NCBI GenBank assembly: GCA_023512345.1
Contig: JAILZT010000031.1
Span: forward strand, 1-60,757
DNA from: Paenibacillus sp.
Lineage (GTDB): Bacteria > Bacillota > Bacilli > Paenibacillales > Paenibacillaceae
Reading direction: 5' to 3'
Length of the DNA: 60,757 nt
A program made the translations under genes and the position numbers. Below the pieces are notes generated by a model. The model saw nothing but the letters and a program-made list of their open reading frames with translations. It was not told the DNA's origin and did not search any database. Within the stretch, counting starts at the first letter, position 1. Every line of letters starts with the position of its first letter. Positions 16,862 through 26,146 of this stretch are shown in pieces.

Positions 16862-17230
16862 ATGGGAAATAACGAATTGCAAAATGCTACAGAGCCCAAT
16901 GTGGAAGCTATTCAGTATAGTAAGGAAAACGAGGAGCTTGTAAAAAACGGATTCTGGACAAAAATGAGGAGGTTTGCCGGAAAAGTTCCGTTCACGAGGG
17001 ATGCCGTTGCTATGTATTATTGTGCGATGGATTCAAAAACACCTTTATGGGCCAAGGGTATAGCTTTTGGTGCTTTGGCTTATTTTATAACACCTATTGA
17101 TGCGATTCCCGATGCCTTCATTGCTATGGGCTTCACAGATGATGCCGCTGTGATTATGGCTGGATTCCGGGCGGTTTCCAGCCAAGTCAAAGATGAGCAT
17201 CGGGATAAATCTGAGAAGTTTTTTAAATAG
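16862..17230 (+). CDS. YkvA-like DUF1232 protein
   Basis: A 122-residue protein with the compact DUF1232 core: LWAKGIAFGALAYFITPIDAIPDAF followed by GFTDDAAVI. The family is widespread and its function is not established. The hydrophobic core may associate with the membrane. GGGAGG precedes the ATG by about 9 bases. Its stop overlaps the 3' end of the convergent AraC gene by 8 bp, and its terminator lies inside that gene. Confidence 0.88.
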   Translation: MGNNELQNATEPNVEAIQYSKENEELVKNGFWTKMRRFAGKVPFTRDAVAMYYCAMDSKTPLWAKGIAFGALAYFITPIDAIPDAFIAMGFTDDAAVIMAGFRAVSSQVKDEHRDKSEKFFK

Positions 17231-18077
17231 GACGACGAAAAGACCGGGGAGCCACCCCGGTTTTCTTTTTGAATATGGCATAGAAATGTGAAATGTCCTG
17301 ATAACCCACTGCTGAAGCGATATCGCTGACTTTCCGGTCGGTCGTTCTGAGAAGCTCGCAGGCTTCGCTGATACGGATCGCCTGCAAATAATCAGACATA
17401 GTCATGCCCGTCTGTCTACTAAATAATCTGAGGAATTGGCGTTGACTTACACCTGTCTTCAGTGCCATTTCTTTGACGGTGATCCGGGAATGGAAACGTG
17501 CATGCAGCTCATTCAGAACAGCTTCAAGTCGTATAGATAATGGAGCGGCTCCATCTTGCGGCTCCGCATCAAGGCGATGGAGAAAGAGCAGTAATTGAAT
17601 AACATCTGTGTAAATTGCAATTTCACGGCCGCTCCTGATGGTATTGTACTCATAATGAAGCCGCTGAAACATACGCTGGAACTCGCCATATGGATCCTTG
17701 TAGTGTCGGAACTCCTGATTAGAGAGCATGGCTAGCAAAGGTTCCCCTCCTGGAAAAGACTTAAGGGTTGAGACCACTGCCTCAATAGATAATATGCAGT
17801 TATACACAATCAAGGGTTGTTGTCGGGAAAGGGAGGCTGGACGAAAAACATGTGAGGTACCCACTGGGAGCCAGAAGATATCTCCTTGATTAACAGGAAG
17901 GGAAGATTCCCCCATGATATGAGTGCCGCTGCCTTCACTGACATAACTGATTTCCAAAAAGTCATGTCGATGCTCATGCAAATCATACGATTCCACAACC
18001 CGATTCACATAGATCGGTAAAGCGCTTGAGAAAAACTCTTGTCCCCTTAACAGATCGATCCTTCGTTCTACTCTCAC
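17223..18077 (-). CDS. AraC-family transcriptional regulator
   Basis: A regulator of about 284 residues. The N-terminal cupin domain has the metal or sugar pocket pattern LHEHRHDFLEISYVSEG. The C-terminal AraC domain reads TVKEMALKTGVSQRQFLRLFS and VSDIASAVGYQDISHFYAIFKKKTGVAPRSFRR. GTG codons at 18086 and 18077 are both possible starts; GAGGGAG is better spaced for 18077. It diverges from the GH78 rhamnosidase gene, and the gap holds a 22-bp-spaced direct repeat typical of AraC operators, so it is probably the rhamnosidase activator. Confidence 0.9.
   Translation of the reverse strand: MRVERRIDLLRGQEFFSSALPIYVNRVVESYDLHEHRHDFLEISYVSEGSGTHIMGESSLPVNQGDIFWLPVGTSHVFRPASLSRQQPLIVYNCILSIEAVVSTLKSFPGGEPLLAMLSNQEFRHYKDPYGEFQRMFQRLHYEYNTIRSGREIAIYTDVIQLLLFLHRLDAEPQDGAAPLSIRLEAVLNELHARFHSRITVKEMALKTGVSQRQFLRLFSRQTGMTMSDYLQAIRISEACELLRTTDRKVSDIASAVGYQDISHFYAIFKKKTGVAPRSFRRPI
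17243..17270 (+). terminator. Terminator embedded in a convergent gene
   Basis: Stem ACCGGGG / CCCCGGT (17243-17249 with 17255-17261), 5-nt loop, then TTTCTTTTT. It ends the YkvA-like transcript but lies within the last codons of the convergent AraC gene. Confidence 0.8.
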
Positions 18078-18091
18078 TATCCTCACTCCCT

Positions 18092-18126
18092 CAATAATGT
18101 CTGATAACCCCTACAATAATGTCCGA
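18092..18126. promoter_or_regulatory. Candidate AraC operator (22-bp direct repeat)
   Basis: CAATAATGTCTGA (18092-18104) recurs as CAATAATGTCCGA (18114-18126), 12 of 13 bases identical and 22 bp apart, two helical turns. This is the arrangement bound by AraC-family monomers or dimers on one DNA face. It lies between the divergent AraC and rhamnosidase genes, 94 bp upstream of the latter's start. Confidence 0.6.
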
Positions 18127-18220
18127 AAAGGGTCGTTTAAAACGGTTACATCCATCGTAAGATCAAGGAGTGGAAAACGCAAGCCATCTCGTTAATGAGC
18201 AAAATAAAGGAGTGAAGATA

Positions 18221-20920
18221 ATGAGCGGATTAAAAGTAGAACAGATCCTATGTGATTACAGAGCGGAGCTGCTAGGAACGGATCGTCTAGACCCAAGATT
18301 CGGGTGGAAGCTGGGGTCAGATCTCAGGGGAACGAGGCAAAAGGCCTATCGCTTGCAAGTAACCGATTCCGTGAATAACTTTCATAATCCAACTTGGGAT
18401 ACCGGCGTGATCGAATCGGTGAAATCTATTCAAGTAGAGTATAAAGGGCCGGAACTACAATCCAGAACCCGTTATTATTACCGAGTACAGGTATGGGATT
18501 ATTTCGAGAGGGAATCGGCCTGGAGTGAAGTGGGCTGGTGGGAGACGGCTTTCTTGAATGCAGATGAATGGAAGGCTAGTTGGATTACTAGCGAGTCTGT
18601 TCAGGAAGGTGATGAGGCAGAACCTGTATCGATGCTTCGGCAATCTTTCAAGATCAAGCCCGATATTGCTTCCGCCAGAATTTACGCCACGGCAGCAGGT
18701 CTATACGACATCTATCTGAATGGCACAAGAGTGGGGAATGATTGGCTGACTCCAGGCTGGACCAGCTATCTTCATCGTCATCAATATCAGACTTATGATG
18801 TGACAACGGCTCTTTCTACAGGTGAAAATGCCATTGGTATTCAACTTGCAGACGGTTGGTACTTAGGACGATTGGGCTGGGAGAATAAGACTAACCATTA
18901 TGGTGATACAAGAGCTGCGCTTCTGCAGATGCATATCGAATATGCTGACGGCAGCGAGGAGGTGGTCTGTTCAGATACCTCGTGGCGTTCCTCTACTGGA
19001 CCTATTGTGTTCTCTGAGATTTACGATGGTGAGATGTATGATGCCCGGTTAGAGCAGAGTGGATGGAGCAACGAAGGATTTAATGATCTTGATTGGAGAG
19101 GGGTTAAAAAACTTGAGCTTCCCAATTCCAATCTGGTTGCGCAAGAGAACTGGCCTGTGCGGGTGACAGAAACACTAAAACCTCAGGCGGTAATCCATAC
19201 TCCCTCAGGTGAAACGGTACTGGATATGGGACAGAACATGGTAGGCCGTGTTCGATTGGTTGCAAACCTGTCAGCAGGAACAACCATTGTTCTTCATCAT
19301 GCCGAGGTTTTGGACGCCGAGGGTAACTTCTATACCGATAACCTGCGCTCTGCTAAGCAAAAGGTGGAGTATATCGCCAAAGGCGGCATTACAGAGAGTT
19401 ATGCAGCTATGTTTACCTTCCAGGGATTTCGTTATGTGAAGGTAGAAGGATTGGAAAGTCTTAATGATGAATTCTTGATGGAGGCGTTCACCGGAGAGGT
19501 TATGCATTCGGAAATGGAATCTACAGGAGACTTCGAATGCTCTAATCCAATGGTTAACCAGCTTCAGCGTAACATTCGATGGGGACAACGGGGGAACTTC
19601 GTTGATGTGCCGACGGATTGTCCTCAGCGTGATGAGCGGCTGGGCTGGACCGGAGATGCTCAGGTTTTTATCCGGACTGCGGCGTTTAACTATCAGGTAG
19701 CTCCTTTTTTTGAAAAATGGATGCGTGACCTTAAAGCGGACCAACGATCCGACGGAAGTGTACCTTTCGTGATTCCCAACATTCTTGATGGTAACTCGTC
19801 CAATGCGGGCGAAGATCAAACCCAAACCTCAGCGGCCTGGGGCGATGCAGCTGTGATCTGTCCGTGGATTCAGTATCTCTGTTATGGAGATGACCGACTG
19901 CTGGCTGAGCAGTATGACAGTATGAAAGCATGGGTGGATTATATTAAAGAGCAGGGAGCTGATCAGCATTTGTGGAATACTGGATTCCACTTTGGGGATT
20001 GGCTGGGTCTGGATGCCAAGGAGAACAGTTATGTCGGTGCGACTCCATTGGACATGGTTGCTACATCCTTTTTCGCTTACTCTACCAGAATTGTTAGAGA
20101 TGCTTCTGCCGTACTCGGGAGGGCTAAAGAGGAAATCTATTACGCGAATTTATACAAGGATATTATTGCGGCTTACCACCATGAGTTTGTAACTCCAGCG
20201 GGTCGATTGGCTGCTCCTACACAAACGGCTCATGTACTGGCACTGATGTTCAATTTGGTCGAGGGAGAAATCCGGCAGCGGGTTGCGAGTGATCTGAACA
20301 AAATGATTATTAAGAATAACTACCATTTAACTACAGGGTTTGTAGGAACTCCATATTTATGTCCTGTGTTATCGGATAATGGCTTTCATGCTACGGCTGT
20401 AAAACTGCTGCTGCAGGAAAGCTACCCTTCCTGGCTCTACTCTATTACTAAGGGAGCTACAACGATTTGGGAGCACTGGGATGGAATTAAGCCAGACGGA
20501 TCATTCTGGAGTAAGGATATGAACTCCTATAATCATTATGCCTATGGTGCAATCGGAGAATGGTTGTATCGATATGTTGCGGGTCTGGATCTGGATGATA
20601 CGGAAGCTGCATATAAGCGGATTCGAATCCATCCTCGCTTCGCGGAAGGTGAAATAACCTACGCCAGAGCAAGGCTGGACTCCCCCTATGGCTTCATTGA
20701 GTCTTTTTGGAAAGAGGAGGAAGGTTTGCGGAAGGTGGAAGTTATCATCCCAGTGAATACCACGGCCCAAATTGTGTTAATGGGAGCAAGACTGACTAAG
20801 CTGACAGATGAAAAAGGACCCGCTGCAACTGCTGAAGGGATTCTATCGGCAAAAGAAAGCTTGGATAGTGTCATCCTACTCGCAGGATCGGGAAAATACT
20901 TATTTTCTTATCCAATATAA
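18221..20920 (+). CDS. GH78 alpha-L-rhamnosidase
   Basis: An enzyme of 899 residues, the usual family length. Order: N-terminal fibronectin-like and lectin-like beta domains (about 1-330), a beta-sandwich with ETVLDMGQNMVGRV, an (alpha/alpha)6 barrel, and a C-terminal beta domain. The catalytic acidic cluster DCPQRDERLGWTGD and the later base region TTIWEHWDG are intact. It inverts and releases terminal L-rhamnose from plant glycosides or pectin side chains. No signal peptide, so probably cytoplasmic. The frame opens at GTG 18170, but AAAGGAGTG upstream of 18221 is correctly placed. Released rhamnose would enter the operon at 34380. Confidence 0.95.
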   Translation: MSGLKVEQILCDYRAELLGTDRLDPRFGWKLGSDLRGTRQKAYRLQVTDSVNNFHNPTWDTGVIESVKSIQVEYKGPELQSRTRYYYRVQVWDYFERESAWSEVGWWETAFLNADEWKASWITSESVQEGDEAEPVSMLRQSFKIKPDIASARIYATAAGLYDIYLNGTRVGNDWLTPGWTSYLHRHQYQTYDVTTALSTGENAIGIQLADGWYLGRLGWENKTNHYGDTRAALLQMHIEYADGSEEVVCSDTSWRSSTGPIVFSEIYDGEMYDARLEQSGWSNEGFNDLDWRGVKKLELPNSNLVAQENWPVRVTETLKPQAVIHTPSGETVLDMGQNMVGRVRLVANLSAGTTIVLHHAEVLDAEGNFYTDNLRSAKQKVEYIAKGGITESYAAMFTFQGFRYVKVEGLESLNDEFLMEAFTGEVMHSEMESTGDFECSNPMVNQLQRNIRWGQRGNFVDVPTDCPQRDERLGWTGDAQVFIRTAAFNYQVAPFFEKWMRDLKADQRSDGSVPFVIPNILDGNSSNAGEDQTQTSAAWGDAAVICPWIQYLCYGDDRLLAEQYDSMKAWVDYIKEQGADQHLWNTGFHFGDWLGLDAKENSYVGATPLDMVATSFFAYSTRIVRDASAVLGRAKEEIYYANLYKDIIAAYHHEFVTPAGRLAAPTQTAHVLALMFNLVEGEIRQRVASDLNKMIIKNNYHLTTGFVGTPYLCPVLSDNGFHATAVKLLLQESYPSWLYSITKGATTIWEHWDGIKPDGSFWSKDMNSYNHYAYGAIGEWLYRYVAGLDLDDTEAAYKRIRIHPRFAEGEITYARARLDSPYGFIESFWKEEEGLRKVEVIIPVNTTAQIVLMGARLTKLTDEKGPAATAEGILSAKESLDSVILLAGSGKYLFSYPI

Positions 20921-20994
20921 TAGAACCTGAATAAATCAGACATTATCCAAAATATTACCCACTTATGTATGTTGCCAATATGTATTAAAATGAA

Positions 20995-21033
20995 GGTGGC
21001 AGGCTTGCTTAAGCAAGCTGCCGCCTTATTTGG
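20995..21033 (+). terminator. Terminator after rhamnosidase
   Basis: Hairpin GGTGGCAGGCTTGCT / AGCAAGCTGCCGCC with one bulge, followed by a modest T-rich run. Confidence 0.75.
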
Positions 21034-21148
21034 TTGAATTAAATATGATATAAACAGTCCTGTTTCTGCGGTACTCCCGTCTGATCCAGGACTTCGCTGG
21101 TTTCTGAGCGAATACTGACATGCTACAAGGAAAGAAAGGCAGGGTTTA

Positions 21149-22909
21149 ATGGAACGTATTCGAAATACCTTAAAACGGTTTTGGCCGAAACGAATCAAAA
21201 GCAGGTTTATGATTGCCATGATAGCACTCTCCATACCGCCTTTATTCTTACTTGGCTATATTTCTTTTAACATCACCAAACAGACCTTGGTCCGAAACCA
21301 TATCCAAACCAATGTAGATCGTCTGAAAACCACAAGCGATGTAACGGACCTTTTATTCAAGAACTTGATTAATGTGAATAGACTGATACTTGCTAATGAT
21401 GAACTGCGGCAGGAACTGCACGAGAGTAGTAACTCAGATCGTCCGGGAAATTCGGTCATCGATATTGTTACGGCAAATCGCCTTCAAAATGTAGTAGTAA
21501 CCAATCTAATCGATACGGTCAATATTGATTCCATATGTCTGTTTGACAACAAGTTCCACTCCGTTTGTTACGGAAGGATGGGTAGTGCCGGCGTGTATGG
21601 GAGTGAAGAGACCCGGAATTTAATTGAGCTTACCGATTGGTACCGGCAAAGTAAAGAAGCTAAGGGGAAAGAGGTCTTTTTTAGTTATAATGTCCTGGAG
21701 GAAACAAGCCAGGGAAACTCATTTTCCAGTGTGAAATTATTGAAGGACCCAGACCGGATCAGTAGTGAGCCCTTAGGGCTGCTGGTTGTAAACATTAAAA
21801 AGTCGCTATTTGAAACGGTAATTCATGAAAGCGATGATAATCAATTTATGGTGCTGGATTCACTTGGCGCTGGTAGAAATATCGTGTATGATACCCGTTC
21901 CCTCGAAGAGGGTAAGGTAGTGGGTGAAAATCACCAAGCCATGTTCTCCAACCTTAAAGATTCCGGTTACATCGTTAGCAGATATCGCAATCTAACTACA
22001 GGCTGGACTCTAATACATCTGGCAAAAGCCAGCACGTTATTAAAGGATTCGACTTGGATTGGTACTGCGACAGCGCTGATTGCTTCCTTTATGGCTTTGC
22101 TTGCCCTGCTGCTGTCCTTTTTGATGTCTGGGACAATCACCCGTCCGCTGCTTCAGCTTAAAAAAATGATGGTGGACTGGGCCAATGGAGTACGGAGCCT
22201 GGAAGGGACTTTTGATTCGGATGAAATCGGGGTTATAGGTGAAACTTTTAAACGCGTTGCTTGGGAGAACAAGCAGTTAAATGAAAGGCTTACTCAGTCC
22301 AAGTTAAAGACTAGGGAGGCTGAGTTGCGGGCGCTACAAGCTCAGATCAAGCCGCATTTTTTGTATAATACTTTGGATTCTATATATTGGATGGCCGAAC
22401 TCAATCATAATAAGGAAATTGCCCAAATGTCCATTTCGCTCTCGGAGAGCTTTAAGCTTAGTCTGAATAAAGGGAAAGAAATGATTCCGGTGTTCAAGGA
22501 GTTGAAACATATTGAGCACTACATGAATATCCAGAACATCCGGTATAATAACCGGTTTCAATATATTGAAGATGTAGAGCCTTCGTTAATGAGTATAGAG
22601 ATTCTTAAGCTATTACTTCAGCCTCTTATAGAGAATGCTATATATCATGGGTTGGAGCCGAAGCTAGGCGAAGGAACAGTCCGACTTATAGGAAGGATTG
22701 AAGGGGGATTCGTGATTTTTTCGATAGAAGATGACGGAGTTGGAATGGATGATTTGACAGTTACAGAAGAGGGTTATGGGTTAAAAAATGTTCGTGAGCG
22801 CCTAGACCTATATTATGGAACAGATAGCATATTTTCGATTTTAAGTAATGTCGGTGTGGGAACAACTATTGAAATCCGGTTTCGCCACAACCACGGAAGC
22901 GAGGGATGA
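21149..22909 (+). CDS. Sensor histidine kinase (YesM-like)
   Basis: A 586-residue kinase. N-terminal membrane helix (IAMIALSIPPLFLLGYISF), an outside sensor region of ~240 residues, a second helix (WIGTATALIASFMALLALLLSFLM), HAMP, then the LytS/YesM type kinase core with the phosphorylated histidine at about residue 403 in QIKPHFLYNTLD, and the ATP-binding motif EDDGVGMD. It phosphorylates the response regulator that starts 3 bp after its stop. The third gene of the unit is a binding lipoprotein, which may present the ligand to the sensor domain. Confidence 0.95.
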   Translation: MERIRNTLKRFWPKRIKSRFMIAMIALSIPPLFLLGYISFNITKQTLVRNHIQTNVDRLKTTSDVTDLLFKNLINVNRLILANDELRQELHESSNSDRPGNSVIDIVTANRLQNVVVTNLIDTVNIDSICLFDNKFHSVCYGRMGSAGVYGSEETRNLIELTDWYRQSKEAKGKEVFFSYNVLEETSQGNSFSSVKLLKDPDRISSEPLGLLVVNIKKSLFETVIHESDDNQFMVLDSLGAGRNIVYDTRSLEEGKVVGENHQAMFSNLKDSGYIVSRYRNLTTGWTLIHLAKASTLLKDSTWIGTATALIASFMALLALLLSFLMSGTITRPLLQLKKMMVDWANGVRSLEGTFDSDEIGVIGETFKRVAWENKQLNERLTQSKLKTREAELRALQAQIKPHFLYNTLDSIYWMAELNHNKEIAQMSISLSESFKLSLNKGKEMIPVFKELKHIEHYMNIQNIRYNNRFQYIEDVEPSLMSIEILKLLLQPLIENAIYHGLEPKLGEGTVRLIGRIEGGFVIFSIEDDGVGMDDLTVTEEGYGLKNVRERLDLYYGTDSIFSILSNVGVGTTIEIRFRHNHGSEG

Positions 22910-22912
22910 TGG

Positions 22913-24418
22913 ATGTTGAAGGCTCTCGTTTTTGATGATGAATATATTGTGCTCGAAGGTCTAAAAACGATGATCGATTGGAATCGGTATGGAATTGAGC
23001 TTGCAGGGACCGCAAGTGACGGGATATCTGCGTTGTCTCTATTCCGCAAAGAGCTTCCCGATATGATATTTACTGATATTAGAATGCCGGGTATGGACGG
23101 TCTTCAGTTGATCGAAACGATTGTAGGGGAGTATCCAGATACAGTCTGTATTGTGTTCAGTGGCTTCAATGAATTCGAATATGTCAAACGTGCAATAAAG
23201 GCAGGGGTTGTTGACTACTTGGAAAAGCCGGTCACCATTTCTAAAATTGAGGAAGCCATAGGCCGTACACTGGATAAAATTACGCAGCAAAAAGAGGTTG
23301 CGTATTTAAAATTGCAATGGGAGAAAAGCAGGCAGAGTCTGCTTGAAAAGAATACGCTGGATCTGCTGCTGAGTGGAAATGAAGGGTATGACACTTGGGA
23401 AGATTGTTTTGGAGCGGATGTGCAGTTGATAAAGGGTGTTACGGTAATTGTATCTACAGGCACCGCATTCTGTCTTCCAGAGCATCCTTCATACCGGGTC
23501 ATTAATCTTACAAACGGACCGGAGCGAATTACTGTGGTTGTGCATCTCGAGCACTCCTTAGATGATCTGTTGGAAGAGATGTTGCGCTGGTCAGGGGCTG
23601 CAGAGGATGTAGCTGGTTCGGGACAAACGTACAAACATATGTCTGAGGCAGCTAAAAGCTATAAAGAGGCTCTTCGTGCTTTGCGCTACGGTCGTTTCCT
23701 GGAGGAGAAGGGTTGGATACGTTTCGAGGATATTGGAGGTGGGGAGGTTCTCCCTGAGAGCCTGTCGGAGCGGGAGGAAGCATTGGTTTTCTATATGCGG
23801 ACTGGAGACAAAGTGGGTTTACTGCAGCAGATGGAACTTTTCAACCGCTGGATGGAGGCAGAGAAGCTGCATCCCGAGATTGCCGAACGGGAAATGCTGA
23901 AACTGGTGTATCTAGGTCTAGAGGTAGCAAAAGAGACAGGCGGGGATACTAAAGAGTTATGGCATTCTGGTTATCTACCACATAAAGAGCTGGAGGAAAT
24001 GAAGACAAGAGAGGACATGTTTGCATGGCTCAACAGACAAATGGAAAAGCTGCTCGACTGGACCCAGAGTGTCAGACTTACTTCAAAACATGCAGCTGTA
24101 GAAAAAGCCGTTCTTTTTATTAACGATAGTTTTAGTAGAGATATCACTTTACAGGAAGTGGCACAGCATGTCGGGATGAATGCGACCTATTTCAGTCTTC
24201 TTTTCAAGGAAGAGATGGGGGTGTCCTATATTAAATATTTGACTAAGATTCGGATGGAAACCGCAAAGGTACTGCTGAAAAGTGGGATGAAGGTAAATGT
24301 AGTCAGTGAGAGAATCGGATATTACAACTATAGACACTTCACGGAAGTATTTAAGAAGCATATAGGGATGACCCCGGGACAATATCGAGATGTAAAGGGG
24401 ACTCCTTCCAATGAATAA
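22913..24418 (+). CDS. YesN-like response regulator with AraC output domain
   Basis: A 501-residue regulator. The receiver domain (1-120) has the acidic pair DDE at 8-10, the phosphorylated Asp55 in FTDIRMPGMDG and the conserved lysine in YLEKPVT. A long middle region follows, then a C-terminal AraC double helix-turn-helix (ITLQEVAQHVGMNATYFSLLFKEEMGVSYIKYL and VVSERIGYYNYRHFTEVFKKHIGMTPGQYR). GAGGGATGATGG precedes the ATG and overlaps the kinase stop. Its end overlaps the lipoprotein start by 8 bp, so all three are translationally linked. Likely targets are the neighbouring rhamnosidase or the ABC importer at 26.6-29.7 kb (inference). Confidence 0.95.
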   Translation: MLKALVFDDEYIVLEGLKTMIDWNRYGIELAGTASDGISALSLFRKELPDMIFTDIRMPGMDGLQLIETIVGEYPDTVCIVFSGFNEFEYVKRAIKAGVVDYLEKPVTISKIEEAIGRTLDKITQQKEVAYLKLQWEKSRQSLLEKNTLDLLLSGNEGYDTWEDCFGADVQLIKGVTVIVSTGTAFCLPEHPSYRVINLTNGPERITVVVHLEHSLDDLLEEMLRWSGAAEDVAGSGQTYKHMSEAAKSYKEALRALRYGRFLEEKGWIRFEDIGGGEVLPESLSEREEALVFYMRTGDKVGLLQQMELFNRWMEAEKLHPEIAEREMLKLVYLGLEVAKETGGDTKELWHSGYLPHKELEEMKTREDMFAWLNRQMEKLLDWTQSVRLTSKHAAVEKAVLFINDSFSRDITLQEVAQHVGMNATYFSLLFKEEMGVSYIKYLTKIRMETAKVLLKSGMKVNVVSERIGYYNYRHFTEVFKKHIGMTPGQYRDVKGTPSNE

Positions 24419-25730
24419 AAAAGTAACTTTACTATTCACTGCCATTCTTATGTTGACACTGACTTCTTGTGCATCTGTAAATATTAACAGTGGGGTATTA
24501 GATGAAGAGATCATTGAGAATCCAGAAACCAACATTCATTATGTCTCGTCTAACATAGAGGATCAAGGAAGTGCTAGAATCATTGGGGATTTGGCAAAAG
24601 AGTATATAGAGACTCATCCGTTGACGACCTATAACCCGGAGAACGTCCAGGTACCTGATTTACAGCGCAAGATCCAACTGCTTGGTGCCAGTAATGATTT
24701 GCCTACGATGTTCTCTTACGAGTCCGGCACGGCTCTGGAGGATTTGATTGATAGTGGTCTTGTGCTGAACATTGAGGATACTTTCAGGGATCTAGGCATT
24801 TACGATGAGCTTAAGCCAGCAACGGTGGAGCTATTAAAATCTATTGTAGATGACAAAGGACTATATACACTTCCGTTAGAAATTAACGTAGAAGGATTCT
24901 GGTACAATAAGCAGATGTTCACCCAGTATGGCTTGAAGGAACCCAAGACTTGGGATGAAATGCTTGAAGCCGCCAAAATCTTTAAGCGTAATGGCATTCA
25001 GCCTTTTTCACTCGCTGGTAAAGAGAAATGGCCGATCACGCGCTTAATTAACGGATACGTAATTCGTAAGTATGGGTATGATGTGATGAAGCGGGTGAAT
25101 AAAGGAGAGCTTGCGGTAACCTCTAGTGGTTTTATCGAAGCTGCCTCAATAGTTCAAGATATGAGTCTTAAGGGTTATTTCGGAGCTACTCCTAACTCTG
25201 TAAGTGCTGATGCTTCCGTAGATCTGTTTTTGCAGGGGCGTGCAGCGATGATGTATACGGGCAGCTGGCAGCTTCGGGATTTTAACGACCCGCAACGAAA
25301 TAAGATTGGTGAGGACAATATTGGTTTGTTTAACATCCCTCTGGTTCAAAATGGTGTAGGGACTTTGGCCGATTGGCCGCTGAATGCCGGCCTAACGACT
25401 TCCTTTGCAGCTTCTACTTACAATGAGTCTGTGGGGGACTGGATGAAATATGTCTTTTCCCGTTATGGTGATAAGGCAATGAATGATTTAGGTATCATTC
25501 CTGGATTTAAAGTTCACAACATGCCGGAGGATATTCCACCGCTGACATCTCTTGCGATGAAGAGGATTGATGAGGCGAAGCAAGGGGCCTTATGGTTTGA
25601 AGCTTATTTTGATGCGAAGGCACAATCTACGGCTTGGAATAATGCCCAACGGTTAATTTTTGACAGTAGTTACACTCCTCTTATGTATATGGAAGAATTG
25701 CAGGAAGTTCTTGATAAACAAATGAACTAA
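24411..25730 (+). CDS. Substrate-binding lipoprotein linked to two-component system
   Basis: A 439-residue family 1 solute-binding protein. A short signal peptide ends in the lipobox LTSC. The binding lobes carry typical marks (PTMFSYESGTALEDL, LPLEINVEGFWYNKQMF, GLKEPKTWDEM, GRAAMMYTGSWQL). It is co-transcribed with the kinase and response regulator but no permease gene follows. It either feeds the importer at 26.6-29.7 kb, which already has its own binding protein, or acts as the ligand-presenting third component of the sensor. The overlap with the regulator gene favours the sensory role. About 790 bp of decayed sequence follow. Confidence 0.9.
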   Translation: MNKKVTLLFTAILMLTLTSCASVNINSGVLDEEIIENPETNIHYVSSNIEDQGSARIIGDLAKEYIETHPLTTYNPENVQVPDLQRKIQLLGASNDLPTMFSYESGTALEDLIDSGLVLNIEDTFRDLGIYDELKPATVELLKSIVDDKGLYTLPLEINVEGFWYNKQMFTQYGLKEPKTWDEMLEAAKIFKRNGIQPFSLAGKEKWPITRLINGYVIRKYGYDVMKRVNKGELAVTSSGFIEAASIVQDMSLKGYFGATPNSVSADASVDLFLQGRAAMMYTGSWQLRDFNDPQRNKIGEDNIGLFNIPLVQNGVGTLADWPLNAGLTTSFAASTYNESVGDWMKYVFSRYGDKAMNDLGIIPGFKVHNMPEDIPPLTSLAMKRIDEAKQGALWFEAYFDAKAQSTAWNNAQRLIFDSSYTPLMYMEELQEVLDKQMN

Positions 25731-25786
25731 ATTGCACCATCCTCTATTTTGAGAGGACGCTCCGCGAACGGACCGTTGCTACAATC

Positions 25787-25877
25787 GCTGTTGTGTCCAG
25801 ATTTTTTGAATTTTACCTTAACGGTATAAATCCGGACACAGCTTATGCTTTCGAAGCTAGTTTTCCTTCGGAAAACT
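25787..25877. repeat. Two consecutive extragenic palindromes
   Basis: A hairpin with arms TGTGTCCAGATTT and AAATCCGGACACA (25792-25840) is followed by AGTTTTCC/GGAAAACT around TTC (25859-25877). Neither has a T-run typical of a terminator, and the lipoprotein gene ends about 60 bp upstream. They belong to a repeat-rich non-coding stretch (25731-26520) in which I see no intact gene. Confidence 0.55.
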
Positions 25878-25999
25878 TTCGGGCGAACGCTACCGCTTCT
25901 CCGCAATCAGTCCGTCCTCCCCGCTGGGATCAGCGGAAACAGACCATTTAACCAAGTTCTTCGCCTATAGCTACGTGGGGGACGTATGTGATCTTCCTT

Positions 26000-26146
26000 G
26001 TCTTCCTTCATTCGCATGAAGGTAGCGTCCGAATCGGTCTTGCCAAGCTGTTTCGGTTGCCGAGGGATCAGATTCTTGCGGAGCTGACGTACTTTTCGTC
26101 CGCCGCCAAGAACTACAGCACGTGGAAAACACGGTTTCAAGGACAT
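26000..26146 (-). pseudogene. IS1182-family transposase remnant
   Basis: On the minus strand a short frame contains KTDSDATFMRMKED (26000-26041), which matches a hallmark stretch of IS1182-type DDE transposases (usually continuing HMRNGQLKP). Here the frame continues as KEDHIRPP and loses similarity, so the copy is truncated and frameshifted. The upstream ~100 bases of the same frame are only weakly transposase-like. No terminal inverted repeats are evident. It is a degraded relic. Confidence 0.6.

Noticed and set aside
18015..18032. Cre-like AAAGCGCTT in the AraC gene at 17223
   Set aside because: Only the core matches and it is coding sequence; it is close to the promoter region, so it is not excluded, but support is too weak.
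19271..19825. Minus-strand 184-residue frame
   Set aside because: Shadow of the rhamnosidase gene; no ribosome binding site or recognisable product.
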